The notes below the pieces were generated by a model that saw only the letters and a program-made list of their open reading frames with translations, had not been told where the DNA came from and made no database searches. From Wenjunlia tyrosinilytica (lineage in GTDB: Bacteria > Actinomycetota > Actinomycetes > Streptomycetales > Streptomycetaceae), in assembly GCF_014646055.1 (NCBI RefSeq), contig NZ_BMMS01000013.1:142658-206657 (forward strand): a stretch of DNA of 64,000 nt, written 5' to 3'. Every line of letters begins with the position of its first letter. Position 1 is the first letter of the stretch. Positions 8,894 to 16,784 of this stretch are shown piece after piece. The position numbers were made by a program, and so were the translations under genes.

Positions 8894-9706
8894 ATGACTC
8901 AGCGAGTCGCGGTTCTCGGTACCGGCAAGATCGGCGAGGCTCTGCTCTCCGGCATGATCAGGGCGGGCTTCAGCCCGTCCGACCTGGTCGTGACCGCGCG
9001 CCGGTCCGAGCGGGCGGCCGAGCTGCGCACCCGTTACGGCGTGGAGGCGGTCTCCAACGCGGAGGCGGCCAAGACCGCCGACACGCTCATCCTCACCGTC
9101 AAGCCCCAGGACATGGGGGCCCTGCTCGACGAGCTGGCGCCGCATGTGCCCGCCGAGCGCCTGGTGATCTCGGGCGCGGCGGGCATCCCCACCGCCTACA
9201 TCGAGCAGCGCCTGGCCGACGGCATCCCGGTGGTGCGGGTGATGACCAACACTCCCGCGCTGGTCGACGAGGCCATGAGCGTGATCTCCGGCGGCACCCA
9301 CGCCACCGAGGCGCACCTGGCGCACGCGGAGGAGATCTTCAACGCGGTCGGGAAGTCCATCCGCGTCCCCGAGACCCAGCAGGACGCGGCGACGGCCCTG
9401 TCCGGCTCCGGGCCGGCGTACTTCTACTACCTGGTCGAGGCCATGACGGACGCGGGCATCCTGCTCGGCCTGCCCCGCGCCCAGGCGCACGATCTGATCG
9501 TGCAGGCCGCCATCGGCGCCGCCGTGATGCTCCGCGACTCCGGCGAGCACCCGGTCAAGCTCCGTGAGGCGGTCACCTCCCCGGCCGGAACCACGATCAA
9601 CGCCATCCGCGAGCTGGAGAACCACGGTGTCCGCGCCGCCCTGCTGGCCGCGCTGGAGGCCGCCCGCGACCGCAGCCGGGAGCTGGCCTCCGGCAACAGC
9701 AACTGA
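8894..9706 (+). CDS. proC: Pyrroline-5-carboxylate reductase
   Basis: A 270-residue cytosolic enzyme reducing P5C to proline with NAD(P)H. The N-terminal Rossmann motif is VLGTGKIGEAL, and the C-terminal helical domain has the family signature around ALSGSGPAYFYYLVEAM and PAGTTINAIRELE. The ATG at 8894 lies 7 bp after the putB stop, consistent with an operon. Its stop is followed at 9708-9740 by three copies of a CCACGAGGCC unit. Confidence 0.97.
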   Translation: MTQRVAVLGTGKIGEALLSGMIRAGFSPSDLVVTARRSERAAELRTRYGVEAVSNAEAAKTADTLILTVKPQDMGALLDELAPHVPAERLVISGAAGIPTAYIEQRLADGIPVVRVMTNTPALVDEAMSVISGGTHATEAHLAHAEEIFNAVGKSIRVPETQQDAATALSGSGPAYFYYLVEAMTDAGILLGLPRAQAHDLIVQAAIGAAVMLRDSGEHPVKLREAVTSPAGTTINAIRELENHGVRAALLAALEAARDRSRELASGNSN

Positions 9707-9707
9707 C

Positions 9708-9740
9708 GCCACGAGGCCACCACGAGGCCGCCACGAGGTC
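9708..9740. repeat. Three short tandem repeats after proC
   Basis: Three imperfect 10-12 bp units of the form CCACGAGGCC directly follow the proC stop codon. Confidence 0.6.
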
Positions 9741-9877
9741 CCGGTCGGGGCCTGTTCCCTGCCGCCTCGTGCCTCCCGATGTCCGGTGGGCGATCAAGAT
9801 CTAACCTGGAAGTAAGCCGTAAATCCGGCAGTTTTTCCGATCCCGCGCTGCCGGAGGACGATTCCGGGAGGCGTGTG

Positions 9878-10570
9878 ATGACATTCGTGCAGATCATCGA
9901 CTGCAAGACCGACAGGGCCGACGAGCTCGACAAGATCATGGACACCTGGGTGGAGACGACGCAGGGCAGAAGGACCGCCACCCACTCCATGGTCGGACGG
10001 GACCGGGCCGCCGACGACCACTTCGTGGAGATCGTCGAGTTCCCGTCCTACGAGGACGCGATGCGGAACTCGCGGATGCCCGAGACCAACCGCGTCTTCG
10101 AGGAGATGGTGGCGCTGTGCGTCGAGCCGCCCACCTTCACCAACCTCGACGTCGTCAGGGACGAACAGCTCAACAAGGCCACCGCCCGGCGTTTCTTCGA
10201 GGCCGCGAGCGCGGGAGACCTCGACGCGCTGCCCGAGATCCTGACCGACGACTGCCGCGACCACGACCCCACCAGCGAGGAGGACCTCGTCGGAGTGCGG
10301 GCCGTCAGCGACCGGGTCGCCATGTACCGTGCGGCGTTCGACTTCCGGGCCACGGTCGAGGACCAGACCGCCGAGGGGAACCGGGTGTCCACGCGGTGGA
10401 CCTGGCGGGCGACCCACCGGGGTGAGTTCATGGGCACGGCGCCCACCGGCAAGGAGGTCATGATGACCGGTCAGACGGTCCACAGCTTCCGCGACGGGAG
10501 GATCGCGGAAGCCTGGTGGAACTTCGACACGCTCGGCCTGCTGCGCCAGCTCGGCGCGGTCGACCTGTAA
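9878..10570 (+). CDS. Two-domain protein: ABM-like half plus SnoaL/NTF2-like half
   Basis: A 230-residue protein. Residues 1-100 (MTFVQIIDCKTDRADELDKI, HFVEIVEFPSYEDAM) look like a dimeric alpha+beta barrel domain. Residues 105-230 resemble the SnoaL-like ester cyclase/NTF2 fold: ARRFFEAASAGDLDALPEIL, DHDPTSEED, TRWTWRATHRGEFMG, GQTVHSFRDGRIAEAWWNFD. SnoaL-like proteins include polyketide cyclases and many of unknown role. The ATG at 9878 has a GGGAGG element. Substrate unknown; it stands alone downstream of proC. Confidence 0.75.
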   Translation: MTFVQIIDCKTDRADELDKIMDTWVETTQGRRTATHSMVGRDRAADDHFVEIVEFPSYEDAMRNSRMPETNRVFEEMVALCVEPPTFTNLDVVRDEQLNKATARRFFEAASAGDLDALPEILTDDCRDHDPTSEEDLVGVRAVSDRVAMYRAAFDFRATVEDQTAEGNRVSTRWTWRATHRGEFMGTAPTGKEVMMTGQTVHSFRDGRIAEAWWNFDTLGLLRQLGAVDL

Positions 10571-10642
10571 TGCCGCGGTGACGGTCGGCCTGGCCGGGGC
10601 TCGGCCCGGTCAAGGCCGGACTCCCAACCCGCCCGGCGCCCT

Positions 10643-10777
10643 TCACGCCGGCGGCAGCAGCCCGATCGCCCGGTCGGCGCGGTGCTGTTCCTCCTCGGCC
10701 CACCGCCGCACCGCGCCCAGGTGGTTGCCCAGGGCCGGATGACCGGTCGGCTTGATCCCACTGAAGACGCGTGCCAT
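10643..10777 (-). pseudogene. trpS: Drastically shortened tryptophanyl-tRNA synthetase gene
   Basis: The 44-codon frame starts like class I TrpRS: ARVFSGIKPTGHPALGN then HLGAVRRWAEE, covering the HIGH-type nucleotide-binding element. After about 35 residues it passes directly into AIGLLPPA and a stop, which resembles a TrpRS C-terminus; the roughly 300 residues between are missing. This looks like an internal deletion rather than random decay. The KMSKS loop and tRNA-binding parts are absent, so it cannot charge tRNA. It sits behind an apparently intact Trp leader and hairpin. From memory, S. coelicolor has its auxiliary indolmycin-resistant TrpRS gene (SCO3334) in this neighbourhood. Confidence 0.75.
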
Positions 10778-10838
10778 GTTCCCGTTCTCCTGCGCCGGGA
10801 CCGCCGCCTGCGCAGGACCGGGCTCCGGATACGGGAAC

Positions 10839-10857
10839 GGCCCCCGAGGCGGGGGCC
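10839..10857 (-). terminator. Putative attenuator hairpin before the trpS remnant
   Basis: GGCCCCCGCCTCGGGGGCC (minus strand) forms a 7-bp GC-only stem between the Trp leader peptide and the trpS start. A second inverted repeat, GGGCCGCC / GGCGGCGCCC at about 10880-10897, overlaps the leader stop codon and could be the competing pause hairpin. There is no U-tract after the stem. Confidence 0.5.
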
Positions 10858-10887
10858 GAAAAACGGGTGCGTCGATGGGCGCCGCCG

Positions 10888-10917
10888 TCAGGCGGCCCAC
10901 CACTTACCGGTGTTCAT
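10888..10917 (-). CDS. Trp leader peptide of a ribosome-mediated attenuator
   Basis: A nine-residue frame, MNTGKWWAA, contains two consecutive TGG codons and is followed by hairpins and then the trpS remnant. Adjacent Trp codons in so short a frame are the hallmark of tryptophan-responsive attenuation. Its ATG overlaps the last codons of the upstream XRE regulator gene in another frame, so the transcript would start within or before that gene. Confidence 0.65.
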   Translation of the reverse strand: MNTGKWWAA

Positions 10918-11788
10918 GCGCACGCTCGTCGGCGTACCAAGCGCGCGAGGGCTCGCAGGCGAGCGTCGCCAGCAGTTTCAGCGCCGTCTCGGAGGGGGAG
11001 CCCGGCTCCGCCGTGTACGTGCACAGCGCCTGGTCGGGGTCGTCGGCGAGGCGGAAGGTCTCGAACTGGAGCGTGAGCTCACCGACCACGGGGTGGTTCA
11101 TGCGCTTGGACCCGTGCGTCTTCTCGCGGACCTCCTGGCCCGCCCACAGCCTGCTGAAGTGCTCGCTCTTGACCGACAGCTCCCCCACCAGGGCGGCGAG
11201 CTGGGGATCGTCCGGGTAGCGCCCGGCCTCCATACGCAGGCACGCGACCGTGTCGCGTGCCGCCTTCTCCCAGTCCACGTAGAAGTCCGCGGCGGCGCCG
11301 TCGAGGAAGGCATGGCGCACCATGTTGCGCTGCTCGCGCGGCAGTTCGGCGAAGTCGACGCCGAGCACGGCGACCGCCATGCGGTTCCAGGCGAGGACGT
11401 CCATCCTGCGGCCCAGGACGAACGCCGGGACGCCCTCCATGGCGGCCAGCAGATGCTCCAACGTGGGCCGCACCCGCTGCGGGCGCGGCGCCGGACGCCG
11501 CTTGCCCCTGGCCGGGCGGGCGAGATGGCGAAGGTGCTCGTGCTCGTCCGCGTCCAGGGCCAGCGCCCGGCCGACGGCGTCGAGCACCTCTTCGGAGACG
11601 TTCTGGCCCCGGCCCTGCTCCAGGCGGATGTAGTAGTCCACGCTCACACCCGCGAGCTGCGCCAGTTCCTCCCGCCGCAGCCCCGGCACCCGCCGGCGGT
11701 TGCCGTACGCCGTGAGCCCGACGTCCTCGGGCTTCAGGCGCGCTCTGCGCGACCGAAGGAAGTCGCCCAGTTCCGCACGTCTGTCCAT
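10904..11788 (-). CDS. XRE-family regulator with MmyB-like ligand-binding domain
   Basis: A 294-residue regulator. The helix-turn-helix occupies about residues 12-75 (LGDFLRSRRARLKPEDVGL, GLRREELAQLAGVSVDYY, RLEQGRGQNVSEEVL). The C-terminal half is an MmyB-like domain (PAFVLGRRMDVLAWNRMA, NMVRHAFLD, FETFRLADDPDQALCTYTAE) that in this family binds a small lipid-like ligand. Such genes usually lie divergent from a short-chain dehydrogenase that they control, as seen here with the gene at 11987. The ATG at 11788 matches the conserved family N-terminus. Confidence 0.92.
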   Translation of the reverse strand: MDRRAELGDFLRSRRARLKPEDVGLTAYGNRRRVPGLRREELAQLAGVSVDYYIRLEQGRGQNVSEEVLDAVGRALALDADEHEHLRHLARPARGKRRPAPRPQRVRPTLEHLLAAMEGVPAFVLGRRMDVLAWNRMAVAVLGVDFAELPREQRNMVRHAFLDGAAADFYVDWEKAARDTVACLRMEAGRYPDDPQLAALVGELSVKSEHFSRLWAGQEVREKTHGSKRMNHPVVGELTLQFETFRLADDPDQALCTYTAEPGSPSETALKLLATLACEPSRAWYADERAHEHR

Positions 11789-11817
11789 GGCCCCAGTATC
11801 GGCCGCCCCCGGAGCCG

Positions 11818-11884
11818 GTGCCTGGTCCTGGCTGTACCAGGCACGGTGGTCCCAGGCACGGTGGTCCCGGGCACGGCGGTCCCG
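11818..11884. promoter_or_regulatory. Inverted repeat plus three 15-bp direct repeats in a divergent promoter
   Basis: GTGCCTGGT (11818-11826) and ACCAGGCAC (11836-11844) form a perfect 9-bp inverted repeat with a 9-base spacer. Overlapping it, the 15-mer GGCACGGTGGTCCCA/G is repeated three times at 11840, 11855 and 11870. The block lies 30-96 bp upstream of the XRE start, facing the SDR gene. It is a good candidate operator for the XRE regulator. Confidence 0.5.
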
Positions 11885-11986
11885 GGTTCGACGGCACCCT
11901 GGGTAGGCGGCGGACGCGGCACCAGGCTCGTTGACGACCGGCGGACACACCCGTCGGCAACGACACCAGCAGGGAGCCGACCGAAA

Positions 11987-12754
11987 ATGATCGACACCAA
12001 CCTCACCGGCCGCACCGCACTGGTCACCGGCGCCTCCAGCGGCATCGGCGCGGCCACCGCGCGGCTGCTCGCCGAGCACGGCGCCCGGGTCGCCCTGTGG
12101 GCCCGCAGGGCCGACCGGCTCGACGAGCTCGCCGGGAAGATCAACGCCGCCGGAGGTCAGGCCGCCTCCTTCGCCGTGGACGTCGCCGACCCGGCGGCCG
12201 TGGACGAGGGCGCCCGCCGGGTCGGCGAGGCGTTCGGAGCTGTGGACCTCGTCGTCGCCAACGCAGGTGTGATGCTTCCCCACCCCATCGAGGAGGGGCA
12301 CGCCGACGAGTGGAAGAGCATGATCGACGTCAATGTCACCGGACTGCTCGCCACCGTGCGCGCCTTCCTTCCGCAGCTCGTGGAGGCTGCGGCGGACGGT
12401 GACCGCGCGGCCGACCTGTTCACCGTCTCCTCCATCGCGGCGCACATGACGTTCCCCAACTACGCCGTCTACTGCGCCACCAAGGCCGCCGTGACCTCGC
12501 TCGCGGCCAACCTGCGCACCGAACTCGGCCCCAAGGACGTACGGGTGACCAATGTCGAACCCGGCCTGGTGACCACCGAGCTGCGTGAGCACGTCACCGC
12601 CGACGGAGGGCTGCGCGACGAGCTCTACACCTGGTTCGAGACCATGAACGCCCTGGTCCCGGACGACATCGCGGAGCTCATCGCCTTCACCGCGAGCCGC
12701 CCCAAGCACGTCAACTACCGCCAGCTGGTGGCCCTGCCGACCCGGCAGGCCTGA
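11987..12754 (+). CDS. Short-chain dehydrogenase/reductase
   Basis: A 255-residue classical SDR of the YdfG/clavulanate-dehydrogenase-like type. It has the cofactor motif TGASSGIGAAT near residue 13, NAGVMLP near 87, the catalytic serine in FTVSSIAAH and YAVYCATKAAV with Tyr and Lys about residues 158-162. Basic residues after the second strand (WARRADRLDEL) favour NADP(H). Substrate unknown. Transcribed away from the XRE regulator, which probably controls it. Confidence 0.92.
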   Translation: MIDTNLTGRTALVTGASSGIGAATARLLAEHGARVALWARRADRLDELAGKINAAGGQAASFAVDVADPAAVDEGARRVGEAFGAVDLVVANAGVMLPHPIEEGHADEWKSMIDVNVTGLLATVRAFLPQLVEAAADGDRAADLFTVSSIAAHMTFPNYAVYCATKAAVTSLAANLRTELGPKDVRVTNVEPGLVTTELREHVTADGGLRDELYTWFETMNALVPDDIAELIAFTASRPKHVNYRQLVALPTRQA

Positions 12755-12806
12755 TCCCGCACGGTTCCCGCACGGCTTCCCGCAGAGCGCCCCAGCAGGC
12801 CTGCCG

Positions 12807-14816
12807 CTACAGCAGCGCGGGACGCACCCACTCCTTGTCCAGGACGTGGTGGTCCACGAAGTTCAGGACCGTCTCGTACCAGACCTTGGCATTGTTCGGG
12901 GACAGGATCCAGTGGTTCTCGTCGGGGAAGTACAGGTACTTCGCCGGTACCTCGAAGCGCAGCAGGTCGTGCCACAGCGCCATCGCCTCGCCGACCGGGA
13001 CCCGGTAGTCCCGGGCGCCGTGGATCACCAGCATCGGGGTGGAGATCTTCTTGGCGTGCAGGTGCGGGGAGTTCTCCTCGTACCGCTCGGTGCGCTCCAG
13101 GGGGTCGCCGAAGATCCGGGTGAAGTGTGCGGGGCTGTCGGTGTCACCGGCGAACCCGGGGAGGTTCCACAGGCTGGCGTGCGAGACGATCGCGCGGAAG
13201 CGGTCGGTCTGGCCCGCGACCCAGTTGGCCATGTACCCGCCGTAGGAGCCGCCGAGCAGTCCCGTCCTGGCCTCGTCGATGTCGTCGCGGGCCACGGTCG
13301 CGTCGGTCAGCGCCATCACATCGCGGTACGGCTGCTGGCCCCAGCCGCTCCAGCCGCGCTGGTGGTGGTGCTGGCCGTACCCGGTGGACAGCGCCGGGTC
13401 GGGCATGAGGACGGCGTAGCCGCGGGCGGCGGCGTTCCACGGGTTCCACCGCCAGTGCCAGGAGTTCCAGCTGGTCTGCGGGCCGCCGTGGACGAACACG
13501 AGCAGCGGGGCGGGCCGGTCCGCCGCCGCTGCGTCGGGAAGGACGAGCCAGCCGCGCAGCGCGGCGCCGTCGTCGGCCGTCGTGTGGACCTCGGTGAGCG
13601 TGCCCGGCAGTTCGACGTCCGCGCCGGGGGCCTTCAGCCGCACCGGCTCCTGGTCGCCGGCGTCGGCCCGCAGGCGCACGGGGACGGGCGGGGAGTCGAC
13701 GGTGTTGCGCAGCGCGTACACCGACCCGCCGTCGGCCGAGACCACGACGTCGCCGTACGCCCCGGACGCGGTCAGCCGGGTCACCTCCCCGTCGGGGGAG
13801 AGCCGGAACACCGGGCTGTGGCCGAATTCGTCGGCGGTGAAGAACACCTCCCCGGTGCGGGCGACGACCGGGCGGGTGGGCCACTGGTCGAAGTCCGGTG
13901 TCAGATCCCGCCCGGAGCCCTCGCAATCGCCGAGGCCGAACCGCCACAGGGTGCAGTTGCCCGAGGCCTCCCAGGTGGGCCGGGTGAAGCGCAGGCACAC
14001 CACCGCCCGCCCGTCGGGGGTGAACGCCGGCTCGGAGAACTCGTGGTCCGGCGACTCCAGGACGTGCAGCCGCTTGCCGCTGGAGGCGTCGGCGATCACC
14101 ACCGCCATGCCCTTGTCCTGCGGCAACTGGCCGACGTAGGCGGTGTAGGCGATCAGCGAGCCGTCCGGGGAGGCCGCGATGCCCTCGGCGATCTGGCCGC
14201 GCGCCCCGGCGTCCACGGGGGCGCCGGCGCTGTCCGCGCCGGGCCGGGCGACGAACACGTGCGGGACGCCGGGGCCGAGGTCGACATCCCAGTACCGGAC
14301 CGGTCCGGAGTCGTGCAGGATCGCGGAGACCTTGGCCTTCTCGCGCGCCTCGCGCCGCCTGGCGTCGTCCTCGGAGTCCTGGGCCGCCGTCAGAAGCGAG
14401 GCCGCGAAGGCGATGTGGCCCGAGGACTCGGCCACGGCGAAACCGCCGATGCCGCCCGCCCGCGTCAGCACCCGCTCGGCCTCACCGCGCACCGGGAGCC
14501 GCCAGATGGCCGGCTCCTCGCGGTCCTTGTCGTCCTCGGCGGAGTCCGGCACCGCGCGCTCGGACAGGAACAGCAGCGAGCCGTCGGGTGCGAACGCGGG
14601 AGCACTCTCGCCGCTTTCGGAGCGGGTCAGGCGGACGGCCTCGCGTTCCCCGGCCGGATCCACCTCCCACAGGGCGGGGACGTAGCGGGTCCCGTCCCGG
14701 GACAGCTCAGCCGCGCTGGTGATCAGTCGGGTCCCGTCCGGGGACAGCGCCAGGCCCGCGATGCGGGGAAGGGCGACGAACGCGGAAAGGTCGTGGAACG
14801 CGGTCGCATCAGCCAT
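12807..14816 (-). CDS. S9-family prolyl oligopeptidase-like serine peptidase
   Basis: A 669-residue protein. An N-terminal beta-propeller (about 10-390; blades such as LALSPDGTRLI and PAFAPDGSLLFLSER) caps a C-terminal alpha/beta hydrolase. The catalytic triad is visible: Ser in GGSYGGYMANW, Asp in HGARDYRVP and His in FPDENHWIL. Family members cleave short peptides, often as acylaminoacyl peptidases. No signal peptide is seen, so it is likely cytosolic. The ATG at 14816 follows a GGCAGG element; upstream codons in frame look like leader. Confidence 0.93.
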   Translation of the reverse strand: MADATAFHDLSAFVALPRIAGLALSPDGTRLITSAAELSRDGTRYVPALWEVDPAGEREAVRLTRSESGESAPAFAPDGSLLFLSERAVPDSAEDDKDREEPAIWRLPVRGEAERVLTRAGGIGGFAVAESSGHIAFAASLLTAAQDSEDDARRREAREKAKVSAILHDSGPVRYWDVDLGPGVPHVFVARPGADSAGAPVDAGARGQIAEGIAASPDGSLIAYTAYVGQLPQDKGMAVVIADASSGKRLHVLESPDHEFSEPAFTPDGRAVVCLRFTRPTWEASGNCTLWRFGLGDCEGSGRDLTPDFDQWPTRPVVARTGEVFFTADEFGHSPVFRLSPDGEVTRLTASGAYGDVVVSADGGSVYALRNTVDSPPVPVRLRADAGDQEPVRLKAPGADVELPGTLTEVHTTADDGAALRGWLVLPDAAAADRPAPLLVFVHGGPQTSWNSWHWRWNPWNAAARGYAVLMPDPALSTGYGQHHHQRGWSGWGQQPYRDVMALTDATVARDDIDEARTGLLGGSYGGYMANWVAGQTDRFRAIVSHASLWNLPGFAGDTDSPAHFTRIFGDPLERTERYEENSPHLHAKKISTPMLVIHGARDYRVPVGEAMALWHDLLRFEVPAKYLYFPDENHWILSPNNAKVWYETVLNFVDHHVLDKEWVRPALL

Positions 14817-14903
14817 GGTCATCATCCTGCCGGTAGGTTCTCGCAACAGGTAGACCATTTACCGGCCCGAGAGCGGCACAACAAGACCGCCTAGAGTTGC
14901 CCC

Positions 14904-15548
14904 ATGCGGTACGACCTGGTCATTTTTGACAACGATGGTGTCCTTGTTGATAGCGAACCGATCGCGAACCGGATCCTCTCGGACTACCTCACCGAGCTGG
15001 GCCACCCGACCACCTACCAGGACTCCCTACGCGACTACATGGGCTCGGCCGTTCACCGCGTCCACGACCTCATAAGGGAGCGCTCGGGGCGCACTCTCCC
15101 GGCGCACTTCGATGAAACCCTGCACATCCGCACCTTCGAGGCCTTCAACCGCGAACTCCTGCCCGTCGAGGGCATCGTGGACGTCCTGGACAAGCTGGCC
15201 GCCGACGACGTGCCCTACTGCCTGGCCTCCTCCGGCACCCATGAGCGCATCCGCGTCGCCCTGCGCAGGACCGGCCTGTACGAGCGGTTCGGCGAGGACC
15301 GCATCTTCAGCTCCCAGGACGTCGGCCGGGGCAAGCCCGCACCCGATCTGTTCCTCCACGCGGCAGCGGCGATGAGCACCGCGCCGCGGCGCTGCGCCGT
15401 CGTCGAGGACAGCCCACTGGGCGTGCGCGCCGCCGTGGCGGCGGGAATGGACGTCTACGCCTACACCGCGATGACCCCCGTCGAGCGGCTGGACGGGGCG
15501 ACCGCGCTCTACGCGCACCCCGCGGAGCTGCCCGCCCTCCTGGCCTGA
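14904..15548 (+). CDS. HAD-family phosphatase, beta-phosphoglucomutase-like
   Basis: A 214-residue HAD hydrolase. Motif I is FDNDGVLVDSE near residue 8, with Asn-Asp in place of the usual Asp-x-Asp spacing read from the first Asp. Motif II is CLASSGT, and motifs III/IV are GKPAPDLFLHAA and VVEDSPLGVRAAVAAGM. The cap domain is of the small helical type. Members dephosphorylate sugar phosphates or similar metabolites; the substrate is not predictable. Divergent from the S9 peptidase gene and 51 bp before the MFS gene. Confidence 0.9.
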   Translation: MRYDLVIFDNDGVLVDSEPIANRILSDYLTELGHPTTYQDSLRDYMGSAVHRVHDLIRERSGRTLPAHFDETLHIRTFEAFNRELLPVEGIVDVLDKLAADDVPYCLASSGTHERIRVALRRTGLYERFGEDRIFSSQDVGRGKPAPDLFLHAAAAMSTAPRRCAVVEDSPLGVRAAVAAGMDVYAYTAMTPVERLDGATALYAHPAELPALLA

Positions 15549-15599
15549 GCGGCGCATTCCTCTACCCATTGGTAGCCCGCAGGCCGTACGTTCTGCGCC

Positions 15600-16784
15600 A
15601 TGGTCGACACAACGCCGCGGCTGCGGCTGCGGCAGGCGCGCGGCGCCCTGCTGGCGTGCTTTCTCGTGCAGGGCGCCTCGTTCGCGGTGCTGGTCACCCG
15701 GATTCCCGCGCTCCAACGGCAGTACGGGCTCAGCGACGGGGCGCTGACCGTGCTGCTCGCCGTGGTGCCGATCGTGGCCGGAGCCGGCAGCGTCAGCGCC
15801 GAGACCCTGGCGAGGCGGTTCGGGCTCCGGCACGTCCTGCGCTGGGTGCAGCCGGTCGTCTGCCTGTCCTTGATCGCCGTGGGCGCGGGCTCCACGCTGG
15901 CCGAACTCGCGGTCTCCCTGCTCGTGTTCGGCCTCTGCCTGGGGGCCGTGGACGCCACCGCCAATATGCAGGGCGTCGCACTCCAGCAGGCCTACGGCCG
16001 CAGCATCATGCTGGGCTTCCATGCCGCCTTCAGCCTCGGCGGCATCGCCGGCGCCTCCCTGGCGTGGGCCGGGGCGCACTGGAACCACTCCCTGATGGCG
16101 CTGTTCGCGGCGACGGCCTGCGTGACCGTGCCCACCGCGCTCACCGCCAGCCGCTGGTACGCCGACAAGCCGCCCGTCGAGGGCAGCGCCGAGGAGGAGC
16201 CGGGGGCCCGTTTCCCCTGGAAGCCCCTGCTCCCGCTCTGCGCGGTGATGGCCATCGCGTTCATCGCCGACTCCACCGTCGCCAACTGGAGCGCCAAGTA
16301 CCTCGAGGACGTCCTGCACAGCTCCGAGCAGGTCGCCACCGTGCCCTACAACGCCTACCTCGTAGCCACCCTGGCCGGCCGCTCCGTCGGCGACCTCGCC
16401 GTACGCCGCTGGGGACCCGCCGCCGTGGTGCGCTCCGGCGCGGTCCTGTCCGCTCTCGGCCTGGCGGTCACCGCGACCGCGAACGGGGCGTGGCTGGGGG
16501 TCGCGGGCTTCACCGTCCTCGGCCTGGGCCTGTGCGCGATCGTCCCGCAGACCTTCGCCGCCGCGGGCCGCATCCGGCCGGAGAAGTCCGACGCCGCGGT
16601 GGCCCGCCTCAACATCTTCAACTACGTCGGCGTGCTCCTCGGCTCCCCCCTCGTCGGCGCGATAGGCGACGCCTGGTCGTACCGTGCCGCCCTGGTCGTC
16701 CCGATGCTGCTCGTGCTCGCCATCCTCTGCCTCGGCAGGCCCTTCGGCGTGGTGCAGTCCACGCGGCTACCGTTGCGTGCATGA
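15600..16784 (+). CDS. Major facilitator superfamily transporter
   Basis: A 394-residue, roughly 12-helix transporter. Hydrophobic segments are spread over the length (GALLACFLVQGASFAVLV, LAVSLLVFGLCLGAVDA, ALVVPMLLVLAILCLG). It resembles the FucP/YbjJ-like group often annotated as sugar or fucose permease: VVPIVAGAGSVSAETLARRF and ATANMQGVALQ. Substrate and direction are unknown. It overlaps the following gene by four bases (ATGA), so the two are translationally coupled. Confidence 0.88.
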   Translation: MVDTTPRLRLRQARGALLACFLVQGASFAVLVTRIPALQRQYGLSDGALTVLLAVVPIVAGAGSVSAETLARRFGLRHVLRWVQPVVCLSLIAVGAGSTLAELAVSLLVFGLCLGAVDATANMQGVALQQAYGRSIMLGFHAAFSLGGIAGASLAWAGAHWNHSLMALFAATACVTVPTALTASRWYADKPPVEGSAEEEPGARFPWKPLLPLCAVMAIAFIADSTVANWSAKYLEDVLHSSEQVATVPYNAYLVATLAGRSVGDLAVRRWGPAAVVRSGAVLSALGLAVTATANGAWLGVAGFTVLGLGLCAIVPQTFAAAGRIRPEKSDAAVARLNIFNYVGVLLGSPLVGAIGDAWSYRAALVVPMLLVLAILCLGRPFGVVQSTRLPLRA

